DNA of 12,693 nucleotides from an uncultured Lachnospiraceae bacterium (lineage in GTDB: Bacteria; Bacillota; Clostridia; Lachnospirales; Lachnospiraceae): positions 1 to 12,693 of the forward strand of contig CACZNZ010000525.1 of assembly GCA_902782625.1 (NCBI GenBank), read 5' to 3'. Numbering within the stretch: the stretch's first letter is position 1; the number at the start of each line of letters is the position of its first letter. Shown here in pieces: positions 6,391 through 12,693 of the stretch. Made by a program: the position numbers and the translations under genes. The notes under the pieces are model-generated. The model ran no database searches. It worked only from the letters and a program-made list of their open reading frames with translations, and was not told the origin of the DNA.

Positions 6391-7773
6391 ATGAGAATTA
6401 ACATACCCGCCCCGGCAGCGTCCATCATTGATGTCTTGTCTTCCCACGGTTACGAAGCATTTGTGGTTGGCGGATGTGTCCGGGACAGCCTTCTGGGACT
6501 TTCACCTGCAGACTGGGATATCACGACAGATGCCACACCGGAACAGGTGAAACTGCTCTTCCCAAGGACGATCGACACAGGTCTGAAACACGGCACCGTG
6601 ACTGTCATGATCGACCGGGAAGGATATGAGGTGACAACTTACCGTATCGACGGTTTATATGAAGACCATCGCCGTCCCAACAGCGTTACATTTACCAGAG
6701 ACCTTCGTGAAGACCTGGGACGTCGTGATTTCACGATCAATGCTATGGCCTATAATCATGAAAAGGGGCTGGTCGATCTATTCGGCGGGATGCAGGATCT
6801 TGAACACAAAATCATTCGTTGTGTCGGTGATCCCTGTGAAAGATTTGAAGAAGATGCGCTGCGTATGATGCGAGCAATTCGTTTTGCAGGGCAACTGCAT
6901 TTTTCCATAGACGCTGAAACCGAAGAAGCTATTGCAAAGAAGGCTCCTCTACTGGCAAATGTAAGCGCGGAAAGAATCCGTACAGAACTTGTGAAGCTTC
7001 TGGTATCTGATCATCCGGACCTGCTCAAAGTGGCCTGGCGCACCGGACTGACCGCCGTCTTTTTGCCGGAATTTGATTCCATGATGACTACATCGCAGGA
7101 TAATCCACATCACTGCTACACGGTGGGCGAGCATACCCTGCACGCATTGATGGCATCAAAAAACGATCCTCTGGTGAGGCTTTCGCTTTTATTCCATGAC
7201 ATGGGCAAACCCGAGACCCGTTCGACCGACGAACAGGGAATCGATCATTTCTATGGGCATGACAAAGTCAGTGCTGAGCTCGCTCAGGAGATCATGAAAA
7301 GACTGAAATTTGATAATCAGTCGATTCATGCCACAAAGATCCTCATCGAGAATCACGACATTCGTTTTCAGGATGCCACTACTGCTGGTAAGAAACATGT
7401 CCGTAAAATCATGAACCGGATCGGAGCCCCGCTTTTTCCGTATCTGCTTGATGTCATGGAGGCAGACATTTCTGCACAGAGTGATTACATGCGAATGCAT
7501 AAGCTGATGAATCTTAAAGAGGCGAGGGAGGCTTACCGGGAAATCCTGGAAGCCAAGGATTGCCTGACTTTAAAAGATCTTAATATCAACGGCAACGACT
7601 TAAAACAGATGGGAATCCGGGAAGGGAAGCTGGTAGGCGCTGTTTTGCAGACATTGCTTCACCTTGTACTGGATCATCCGGAATACAACGATCATGATTA
7701 TCTGATGGAACTGGCCGAGAAGATTCATGATGAATTATCCTCCTGCAGCCAGGCTGTAAGAGGATCGAAATAG
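6391..7773 (+). CDS. cca: CCA tRNA nucleotidyltransferase with HD domain
   Basis: Class II nucleotidyltransferase that adds or repairs the 3' CCA of tRNAs from CTP and ATP. Seen in 460 residues: motif A VGGCVRDSLLG (26-36) with DWDITTDATP (41-50), whose Asp41 and Asp43 should bind the metals; motif B DLGRRDFTINAMAY (108-121); the flexible-loop region DLFGGMQDLEHKIIRCVG (129-146); and motif D EEDALRMMRAIRF (153-165). A C-terminal HD domain has His248, LLFHDMGK (His269-Asp270) and HFYGHD (His286, His290). Start: AAAGGAGG (6373-6380) fits ATG 6391; the ATG at 6382 is only one base from it, and the longer frame runs back into gntR. Some relatives are poly(A) polymerases, so the exact specificity is inferred. 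dnaX follows after 12 bases. Confidence 0.93.
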   Translation: MRINIPAPAASIIDVLSSHGYEAFVVGGCVRDSLLGLSPADWDITTDATPEQVKLLFPRTIDTGLKHGTVTVMIDREGYEVTTYRIDGLYEDHRRPNSVTFTRDLREDLGRRDFTINAMAYNHEKGLVDLFGGMQDLEHKIIRCVGDPCERFEEDALRMMRAIRFAGQLHFSIDAETEEAIAKKAPLLANVSAERIRTELVKLLVSDHPDLLKVAWRTGLTAVFLPEFDSMMTTSQDNPHHCYTVGEHTLHALMASKNDPLVRLSLLFHDMGKPETRSTDEQGIDHFYGHDKVSAELAQEIMKRLKFDNQSIHATKILIENHDIRFQDATTAGKKHVRKIMNRIGAPLFPYLLDVMEADISAQSDYMRMHKLMNLKEAREAYREILEAKDCLTLKDLNINGNDLKQMGIREGKLVGAVLQTLLHLVLDHPEYNDHDYLMELAEKIHDELSSCSQAVRGSK

Positions 7774-7785
7774 AAAGGACCTGTC

Positions 7786-9438
7786 ATGTCTTACATGGCT
7801 TTATACAGGAAATGGCGTCCGGCAACCTTTGATGAGGTCAAAGGACAGGATACCATTGTTCAGACACTGCGTAACCAGATCCTCTACGACCGTATCGGTC
7901 ATGCGTACTGTTTCTGTGGTACCCGGGGAACCGGTAAAACATCGGCAGCAAAGTTATTTGCACGTGCGGTTAACTGCAGTAATCCACAAAACGGAAATCC
8001 CTGCAATGAATGTGCTTCCTGCCGCTCCATACTCTCCCAGAGTTCCATGGATGTCTTTGAGATTGATGCGGCCTCCAATAACGGAGTAGAACATATTCGG
8101 GAACTTCGAGAGCAGATTCAGTACTCACCTGTAGAAGGCAGGTTTAAGGTCTACATCATCGACGAGGTGCATATGCTCTCGATCAGCGCTTTCAATGCAC
8201 TGCTTAAAACTTTGGAAGAACCGCCTTCCTACGTTATCTTTATTCTGGCAACCACAGAAAAACATAAAGTACCTGTTACTATTTTATCCCGCTGTCAGAA
8301 ATATGATTTCCGGCGAATCTCGATAGAGACCATCGCCGGCCATCTTTCGGATCTGATGGAAAAAGAATCCATTGAAGCAGAGCCCAAAGCGCTGCAATAT
8401 ATAGCCAGAGCCGCTGACGGCTCCATGAGAGATGCCCTGAGCCTTCTCGATCAGTGTATCTCCTTTTATCTGGGACAGCCACTGACATACGAGCACGTTC
8501 TCTCTGTGTTAGGCGCAGCAGATACCACTGTCTTTTCCACTTTGCTTAGGCAGATCCTCTCCGGAAGTTCCGGCGAAATGCTCTTAACCGTGGAAGATAT
8601 CATCATGGAAGGCCGGGATATATCCACTTTCCTGGGGGACTTTCTCTGGTATCTGCGCAACCTGCTTGTGCTCAAAGATCAGCAAGGTTCCGAGGACAGC
8701 CTCGAGATGTCTGCTGATTCCATCCGGACATTAAAAGAAGAAGCGCAGATGGTAGATTCTGCCACGCTGCTTCGTTATATCAGAGTTTTATCCGAACTCA
8801 GTGAACAGATACGTTTCTCCTCCCAGAAACGAGTCCTTGTCGAAGTCGGATTTATAAAGCTGTGTCAACCGGAGATGGAGACAGACACAGAAAGTCTGTT
8901 AAGCCGTATTGCCCTTCTGGAGAAAAAAGTGGAGAATGCACCGGTTGTGATTCAGGCTGCCCCATCACAGGATATGCCAAAGCACAATCCGGCATCGGAA
9001 CCTGTCGAACCTGCTGCAGAGCGGACCCCGCAGACACCCGAAGAGGCAGACCAGCTTCTCTCTGAAAGATTCTCCTCTTCCCAGAAAGAGGCTCTTACAG
9101 AAATAGCAGGCAACTGGCATGAAGTAACCGGCCATGCTTCCGCTCTTATGAGACAGTATTTGAAACACTTTTCCGTCTCGATTGCAAAGGAAGCGAACAA
9201 GCTGCTGCTTCTTCCTAAGGAAGACTCCGAAACCGTCCGGATGGCCAGAGCATATTTCACACAGAATCATCACGAAAAGCTGGATGAATTATCCGGAATC
9301 GTACAGGAAGCAACCGGCCGGACTGTACTTTTTGAGTGTCCGGATCTGGACAGTGCCCATACGGATACGGTTCCGATCGAGCTGGATCTGATCCGCAGGA
9401 TCAAAGATGTGATCGATTTCCCGATCACTGTAGAATAA
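7786..9438 (+). CDS. dnaX: DNA polymerase III subunit gamma/tau
   Basis: AAA+ ATPase of the sliding-clamp loader at the replication fork. Seen in 550 residues: the family start ALYRKWRP (5-12), Walker A GTRGTGKT (45-52), a zinc site of Cys64, Cys73, Cys76 and Cys79, Walker B VYIIDEVHM (122-130), LLKTLEEPPSYVIFILAT (139-156), and the SRC arginine finger region ending at Cys170. Domain III ends near residue 365. A Pro/Glu/Gln-rich linker (about 385-425) precedes a C-terminal domain resembling the tau tail. Length is close to Bacillus DnaX. I see no canonical -1 slippage heptamer: the A6 at 8923-8928 is out of register, so a single full-length product is likely. Start ATG 7786 follows AAAGGA by 6 bases. 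The stop is 27 bases before the ybaB start. Confidence 0.97.
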   Translation: MSYMALYRKWRPATFDEVKGQDTIVQTLRNQILYDRIGHAYCFCGTRGTGKTSAAKLFARAVNCSNPQNGNPCNECASCRSILSQSSMDVFEIDAASNNGVEHIRELREQIQYSPVEGRFKVYIIDEVHMLSISAFNALLKTLEEPPSYVIFILATTEKHKVPVTILSRCQKYDFRRISIETIAGHLSDLMEKESIEAEPKALQYIARAADGSMRDALSLLDQCISFYLGQPLTYEHVLSVLGAADTTVFSTLLRQILSGSSGEMLLTVEDIIMEGRDISTFLGDFLWYLRNLLVLKDQQGSEDSLEMSADSIRTLKEEAQMVDSATLLRYIRVLSELSEQIRFSSQKRVLVEVGFIKLCQPEMETDTESLLSRIALLEKKVENAPVVIQAAPSQDMPKHNPASEPVEPAAERTPQTPEEADQLLSERFSSSQKEALTEIAGNWHEVTGHASALMRQYLKHFSVSIAKEANKLLLLPKEDSETVRMARAYFTQNHHEKLDELSGIVQEATGRTVLFECPDLDSAHTDTVPIELDLIRRIKDVIDFPITVE

Positions 9439-9465
9439 TAATATATCAGGAGGTAAATGAGAATC

Positions 9466-9810
9466 ATGGCAAGAAGAGGTGGATTTCCGGGAGGAATGCC
9501 CGGCAATATGAATAACCTGATGAAACAGGCTCAGAAAATGCAGAAACAGATGGAGGAGACTACAAAAGCCCTCGAAGAAAAAACCTATGAAGCCAGTGCC
9601 GGCGGTGGTGTGGTAAGCGTTACGGTTTCCGGAAAAAAAGAGGTGACCGCTGTCAAGCTTGCTGAAGAAGTCGTTGATCCAGACGATATTGAGATGCTTG
9701 AAGATCTGATCATGGCCGCAGCAAACGAAGCGCTTCGTGCCATGGAGGAAGATTCTCAGAGTCAGATGGCGAAACTCACAGGTGGTTTAGGAGGAGGCTT
9801 TGGCTTCTGA
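9466..9810 (+). CDS. ybaB: YbaB/EbfC family nucleoid-associated protein
   Basis: Small dimeric DNA-binding protein, 114 residues, almost always encoded between dnaX and recR. Seen: a Gly/Pro/Met-rich N-terminus (MARRGGFPGGMPGNMNNLM), a helix MKQAQKMQKQMEETTKALEEKTYEA, a strand region GGGVVSVTVSGKKEVTAVKL (47-66), DPDDIEMLEDLIMAAANEAL (71-90) and a Gly-rich tail (GGLGGGFGF). Start: two ATGs are possible. AGGAGG (9448-9453) is 12 bases before ATG 9466 and only 3 before ATG 9457. I prefer 9466, which also gives the familiar MARRGG start. The ybaB stop TGA overlaps the recR ATG by one base, so translation is probably coupled. Its exact cellular role is unsettled even in model bacteria; a link to recombination or replication is suggested by location. 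Confidence 0.94.
   Translation: MARRGGFPGGMPGNMNNLMKQAQKMQKQMEETTKALEEKTYEASAGGGVVSVTVSGKKEVTAVKLAEEVVDPDDIEMLEDLIMAAANEALRAMEEDSQSQMAKLTGGLGGGFGF
9789..9797 (+). promoter_or_regulatory. recR ribosome-binding site inside the ybaB Gly tail
   Basis: AGGAGGAGG lies in the codons for the ybaB Gly-rich tail, 12 bases before the recR ATG at 9810. It supports the recR start and coupling through the TGATG stop/start overlap. Confidence 0.6.
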
Positions 9811-10415
9811 TGAATTATTACAGTACGCAGATCACCAATCTGATCGAAGAACTGCGCCGGCTGCCAGGCATCGGCACGAAATCTGCCGAACGTCTGGCTT
9901 TCCATATCATCAATATGCCGAAGGAACATGTCAATCATCTGGCCGAGACGCTGATAGAAGCCAGAAGCAAGATTCGATACTGCAAAGAGTGCTGTACTCT
10001 GACAGATGATGAACTCTGTCCGATCTGTGCCAGCAAAGTGCGTGATCACAGCACGATCATGGTCGTGGAAAGCACCAAAGATCTGGCTGCTTATGAAAAA
10101 ACCGGTCAATATGACGGGGTCTACCATGTCCTGCAGGGCACTCTGGTTCCCAGTCTCGGCAAAGGTCCTGACGACATACGCTACCGCGAACTGGAAAAAC
10201 GCATCCAGGATCCGGACCATCCGGTCAGAGAGATCATTCTGGCTACCAACTCCAGCCTCGATGGAGAAGCCACCGCCATGTACATCACAAAGAAGCTCAA
10301 ACCCACCGGTATCCGGATCACCCGCATAGCCAGCGGGGTGCCTATCGGCGGTGAGCTGGAATATATTGACGAAGTGACACTCTCCAGAGCTTTGATACGT
10401 CGTATCGAGCTCTAA
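9810..10415 (+). CDS. recR: Recombination mediator protein RecR
   Basis: RecR works with RecO (and RecF) to load RecA on SSB-coated single-stranded gaps. The 201 residues match the usual size of about 200. Seen: helix-hairpin-helix LRRLPGIGTKSAERLAFHI (15-33), a four-Cys zinc site (Cys58, Cys61, Cys70, Cys73 in CKECCTLTDDELCPIC), a Toprim domain beginning IMVVESTKDLAAYE (83-96), then YHVLQGTLVPSLGKGPDDIR and ATNSSLDGEATAMY (145-158), and the C-terminal RIASGVPIGGELEYID (172-187). An extra Cys62 is adjacent to the zinc site. Start ATG 9810 overlaps the ybaB stop. The stop TAA (10413-10415) overlaps the stop of the convergent rhomboid gene, and a hairpin covers the last codons. Confidence 0.97.
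   Translation: MNYYSTQITNLIEELRRLPGIGTKSAERLAFHIINMPKEHVNHLAETLIEARSKIRYCKECCTLTDDELCPICASKVRDHSTIMVVESTKDLAAYEKTGQYDGVYHVLQGTLVPSLGKGPDDIRYRELEKRIQDPDHPVREIILATNSSLDGEATAMYITKKLKPTGIRITRIASGVPIGGELEYIDEVTLSRALIRRIEL
10387..10412. other. Hairpin across the recR/rhomboid convergent stop codons
   Basis: GAGCT (10387-10391) pairs with AGCTC (10408-10412), and GATAC (10394-10398) pairs with GTATC (10402-10406) around a GTC loop. A two-base and a one-base bulge separate the stems. It covers the last codons of recR and reaches the rhomboid stop. Neither strand has a T-tract directly after it (a T5 appears 14 bases on, at 10427-10431), so it is not a standard terminator. It may protect 3' ends or weakly attenuate. 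Confidence 0.4.
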
Positions 10416-11461
10416 CCATTATCTGATTTTTGATTCATAAAAAGCGAAAGGATACCCATAAGAATCATCCCGCCAATCAGGCCTCCGATGTGTGCCGCAT
10501 TGTCCACGCCGGTGGCTGTGAATCCGAAATACAGCGCACTTCCAATCATAAAGAGAATTCCCACGGGTCCGATTTCTCGGACTCTTTTTCTTTGTCCTCT
10601 CCCAAGATCCTCTAATATCAGAACCAGTAAAGCTCCCATCACACCAAAGATGGCACCGGAAGCCCCTGCCGCGATATCATGAGAACCCGCCAGAGTAAAC
10701 ATGAGTGAAGCCCAGGCGGCTGTGCATCCGGAAAAAAGATACACCAGAAGATATCTGCCCTTCCCGATGATTCTTTCCAGCCGGCTGCCAGTTACGGTTA
10801 AGATCAGCATATTCTGAAGCAGATGTTCCGGTCCAAAGTGGAGAAACATCGACAAAAAGATCCTGTAATACTGATGGTCTCTTACGACACTCTCCCATGA
10901 CATACCGCCCCACCGTTCAATATAGGAAGCAGACGCCATATCTCCACCAAAAGCCAATATTCCGTATATAATCATGTTCATCAAAACCAGAACCGTATTG
11001 ACTGGCGTAAATGTCTGACTGATCTCCATCCTTTTTTGCGTATTCCTGCTTCCACGGTAGTTTTCCAGAAATGTTTCCAGCCGGCTGCGCATTCCCTGAT
11101 AGTCCGTCCTCTGGTTCTCATAAATGAGAAGACGTCCATCCTCCACATCCAGAAACCATACAAATGAACATCCCTGAATCTGCGAAACTTCCACTGAGGA
11201 AGGATTGGATTTCCTTACCACGAGGCACAGCACGTCTGCCGGCTTTGTGTACCGGATCATCCATTCTTTCTGACATTGCTCCATCATTCTGATTTCTTCT
11301 GAGAGCAAAACCTTGTTCTGTCCCGGCAATGCCTCGTATATAACTCTCACAATACTGATTCCTGAATCCTGCGGTCTGACCCAGATTTCTTTTCCTTTGT
11401 CATTCATTTTCTGAAATTGATTCATCAAAAGAAACTGTTCAAGCGCCTGTCGAAACTCCAT
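10412..11461 (-). CDS. Rhomboid-family intramembrane serine protease with soluble N-terminal domain
   Basis: Membrane protease of the GlpG/YqgP class. Seen in 349 residues: a soluble N-terminal domain (about 1-150) with no motif I recognise, then six hydrophobic segments near 155-173, 213-230, 235-256, 264-283, 297-315 and 321-341. The catalytic dyad is Ser268 in GASGAIFG and His324 in NAAHIGGLIGG. The oxyanion-hole pair His213/Asn217 (HLLQN) and the loop-1/TM2 approach YRIFLSMFLHFG (199-210) are present, so the enzyme should be active. The substrate is unknown. B. subtilis YqgP also has an N-terminal cytosolic domain, but equivalence is inference. Start ATG 11461, 9 bases after AGGAGG (11471-11476, minus strand). 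It follows the FHA gene by 83 bases on the same strand. Its stop overlaps the recR stop. Confidence 0.95.
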   Translation of the reverse strand: MEFRQALEQFLLMNQFQKMNDKGKEIWVRPQDSGISIVRVIYEALPGQNKVLLSEEIRMMEQCQKEWMIRYTKPADVLCLVVRKSNPSSVEVSQIQGCSFVWFLDVEDGRLLIYENQRTDYQGMRSRLETFLENYRGSRNTQKRMEISQTFTPVNTVLVLMNMIIYGILAFGGDMASASYIERWGGMSWESVVRDHQYYRIFLSMFLHFGPEHLLQNMLILTVTGSRLERIIGKGRYLLVYLFSGCTAAWASLMFTLAGSHDIAAGASGAIFGVMGALLVLILEDLGRGQRKRVREIGPVGILFMIGSALYFGFTATGVDNAAHIGGLIGGMILMGILSLFMNQKSDNG

Positions 11462-11514
11462 GAAAAGCAGCCTCCTGTAAATATTTGTCCCAATGTATCT
11501 GAAACTGTTTCTTC

Positions 11515-11543
11515 AGTATATCCTATTCCCTGTCCAAAAGCAA
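11515..11543 (-). promoter_or_regulatory. Possible promoter for the rhomboid gene
   Basis: On the minus strand, TTGCTT (11538-11543) and TATACT (11515-11520) are 17 bases apart, immediately after the FHA gene stop. An 11-base palindrome GAAACTGTTTC (11501-11511) lies where transcription would start. There is no terminator between the genes, so readthrough from the FHA gene is equally likely. Confidence 0.45.
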
Positions 11544-11544
11544 C

Positions 11545-12693
11545 TTACCCAGAAAGTGGACTCTTATACAGATATTGTTCTCCGGCAAACTGTATCGTAC
11601 ATCCTTCTGTCAGCAACACCGGATCCTCCGGAATCAGCTGCCTGTGATCAAGCCAGGTTCCATTGGTCGAGGAAAGATCCTGAAGAAAGTATCCGCTGCT
11701 GCTTCCAAAGATTACTGCATGCTGCCTGCTTATGGTTTTAGAGGAAAGCACAAGATGATTCAGGGATTCTTCACTTCCTATGTGAAAGGGATTATGGACA
11801 ATCTCTGTGATTTCCCCGGAAGAAAGTGCCTGAAGATATGGAACACCACGGGGCAAAGGCCTTACAAGAATCTCCGTTTTCCCACCATCATCTTCGTCTT
11901 CCCATATGGCATATCCAGATGGCATGGAGAAGCCTTCATTCGGAGTCTCCGTTTCTTTTTTCACTTCCATACTCTCTTCCTTTCCCTTCCCCTTTCCGGC
12001 CCCTCCTATCCGAAACATGATCCAGCCAGCAAAAAGCAGTACAGTTCCAGCCAACGTTCCCCCTATCCTATAAGTGAAACCATAGAGAAGTCCTGTTAGA
12101 ATCCCCCCTAGCAGAATCAGGCTTAGAATAAAAACGGGAATAATATTGGCAATCTTCTTCCAAAGAGGACCTGCCTCTTTTTTTTCTCCCTTTTTTTCTG
12201 AAACAGGCGGGGCAACTGATGAAGCAGTTCCCTTAATTCCATCCTCACCTGCAAAGGCAGTTATCACATCAGATTGAGGTTTTCTGGTCCTTGCCAAACA
12301 CTGGGCAATCAGTTCCCCGGAAAAACCCCGGTTGCGAATCTTCCAAAAAACCTGGTACATAAACCGGACGGTATCATTATCGTCATAATCGAGCATAGAA
12401 AGAATCCAGGAAAAAAAGTTCTCAATCTGCATCGTAATATCTTCCTGTTCTTTGTGCTGATAAATCCACCGGATCTCATTGCCCAGAAAGAAAACATATT
12501 CCGGATCCCACAAAACCTGTCCAAGCTTTAACATATGTCGGTCAATATCTTTCTGAAGAGTCAGCATAGATTCTAAAATCACTATACATTCTGTGGCCTT
12601 CAGGCTTTCTTTGGATTTAAGATTACGAAGTGCTGTTGTTTCATACAGCATCATTTTTTTGCCGTCTTCTTCTTTAAGCTGCATGGGAAGAAA
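11545..12693 (-). CDS. DUF6382-like and FHA domain membrane protein, 5' end outside the window
   Basis: Partial gene: the frame stays open to the right edge, three codons beyond the first visible ATG (12684), and a DUF6382-type domain normally starts about 50 residues earlier. Numbering from that ATG, residues 1-135 resemble the helical DUF6382 domain (LYETTALRNLKS, WDPEYVFF). Two membrane helices follow (about 181-203 and 207-225). An acidic/basic linker leads to an FHA domain (about 296-375) with SRQH (319-322) and STNGTWL (339-345), the phosphothreonine-binding signatures. The usual first FHA Arg is Ser in HIGSEES (301-307). Both soluble domains should be cytoplasmic. Known: such proteins are often encoded near Tad/Flp pilus genes in Clostridia; none is visible here. 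They are thought to bind phosphothreonine partners. The rhomboid gene follows on the same strand. Confidence 0.85.
   Translation of the reverse strand, partial: FLPMQLKEEDGKKMMLYETTALRNLKSKESLKATECIVILESMLTLQKDIDRHMLKLGQVLWDPEYVFFLGNEIRWIYQHKEQEDITMQIENFFSWILSMLDYDDNDTVRFMYQVFWKIRNRGFSGELIAQCLARTRKPQSDVITAFAGEDGIKGTASSVAPPVSEKKGEKKEAGPLWKKIANIIPVFILSLILLGGILTGLLYGFTYRIGGTLAGTVLLFAGWIMFRIGGAGKGKGKEESMEVKKETETPNEGFSMPSGYAIWEDEDDGGKTEILVRPLPRGVPYLQALSSGEITEIVHNPFHIGSEESLNHLVLSSKTISRQHAVIFGSSSGYFLQDLSSTNGTWLDHRQLIPEDPVLLTEGCTIQFAGEQYLYKSPLSG

Noticed and set aside
8923..8928. A6 run in dnaX as a programmed frameshift giving a short gamma form
   Set aside because: The run is in register as AAA AAA after G, not X XXY YYZ, and there is no evident stimulatory hairpin. 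The -1 frame would run about 45 codons of Cys-rich nonsense.
9633..9639. A AAA AAA heptamer in ybaB as a -1 slippery site
   Set aside because: It is in the correct register, but a shift gives a stop after about 8 codons. A Gly-Lys-Lys codon run produces this by chance, and I see no stimulatory structure.
11575..12099. 174-codon plus-strand open frame antisense to the FHA gene
   Set aside because: It is low-complexity and Phe/Ser/Pro-rich, as expected from the reverse of Lys/Glu-rich coding. The FHA domain is clear on the other strand.
1..12693. CRISPR arrays, tRNA or rRNA genes, insertion sequences, phage or toxin-antitoxin genes
   Set aside because: I looked on both strands and saw no spaced repeats, terminal inverted repeats, transposase or integrase motifs or tRNA-like folds. 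Gaps between genes are all under 200 bases.

Overview
The window looks like ordinary chromosome from a low-to-moderate GC Firmicute, most likely class Clostridia and probably Lachnospiraceae. That placement is inference. It rests on strong AGGAGG ribosome sites before most genes, the MEP isoprenoid gene ispE, a probable GdpP-type cyclic-di-AMP phosphodiesterase, the cca-dnaX-ybaB-recR order and a DUF6382-like/FHA membrane protein. I see no rRNA, tRNA, CRISPR array, insertion sequence, integrase or phage gene. No gene-free stretch exceeds 200 bases.

Layout. At the left edge is the start of a minus-strand membrane/PAS protein, probably gdpP. It is divergent from malQ (glycogen/maltodextrin 4-alpha-glucanotransferase), which is followed after 9 bases by a plsC-type acyltransferase. 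Next, with its own strong promoter, is a single-pass membrane protein of unknown function. It converges on ddl (D-Ala-D-Ala ligase, minus strand), and the two share a bidirectional terminator. ddl is divergent from ispE, which forms an apparent operon with a GntR/FCD regulator. The ddl-ispE gap holds back-to-back promoters and palindromes that resemble GntR operators.

A second plus-strand operon, with its own promoter, is cca (tRNA CCA addition), dnaX (clamp-loader subunit), ybaB (nucleoid-associated protein) and recR (recombination mediator). It is a tRNA-maturation and replication/repair group. recR converges on a minus-strand rhomboid protease gene. Their stop codons overlap and a hairpin sits across that point. 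Upstream of the rhomboid gene on the same strand is a DUF6382-like/FHA membrane protein that runs off the right edge.

Most genes are recognisable housekeeping functions. The points most worth checking are the possible autoregulatory operator in the ddl-ispE gap, the uncharacterised membrane protein at 2915-3424, the rhomboid-FHA pair, and the hairpin at the recR/rhomboid stop overlap. I did not find evidence for a novel multi-gene defence, mobile or biosynthetic system.
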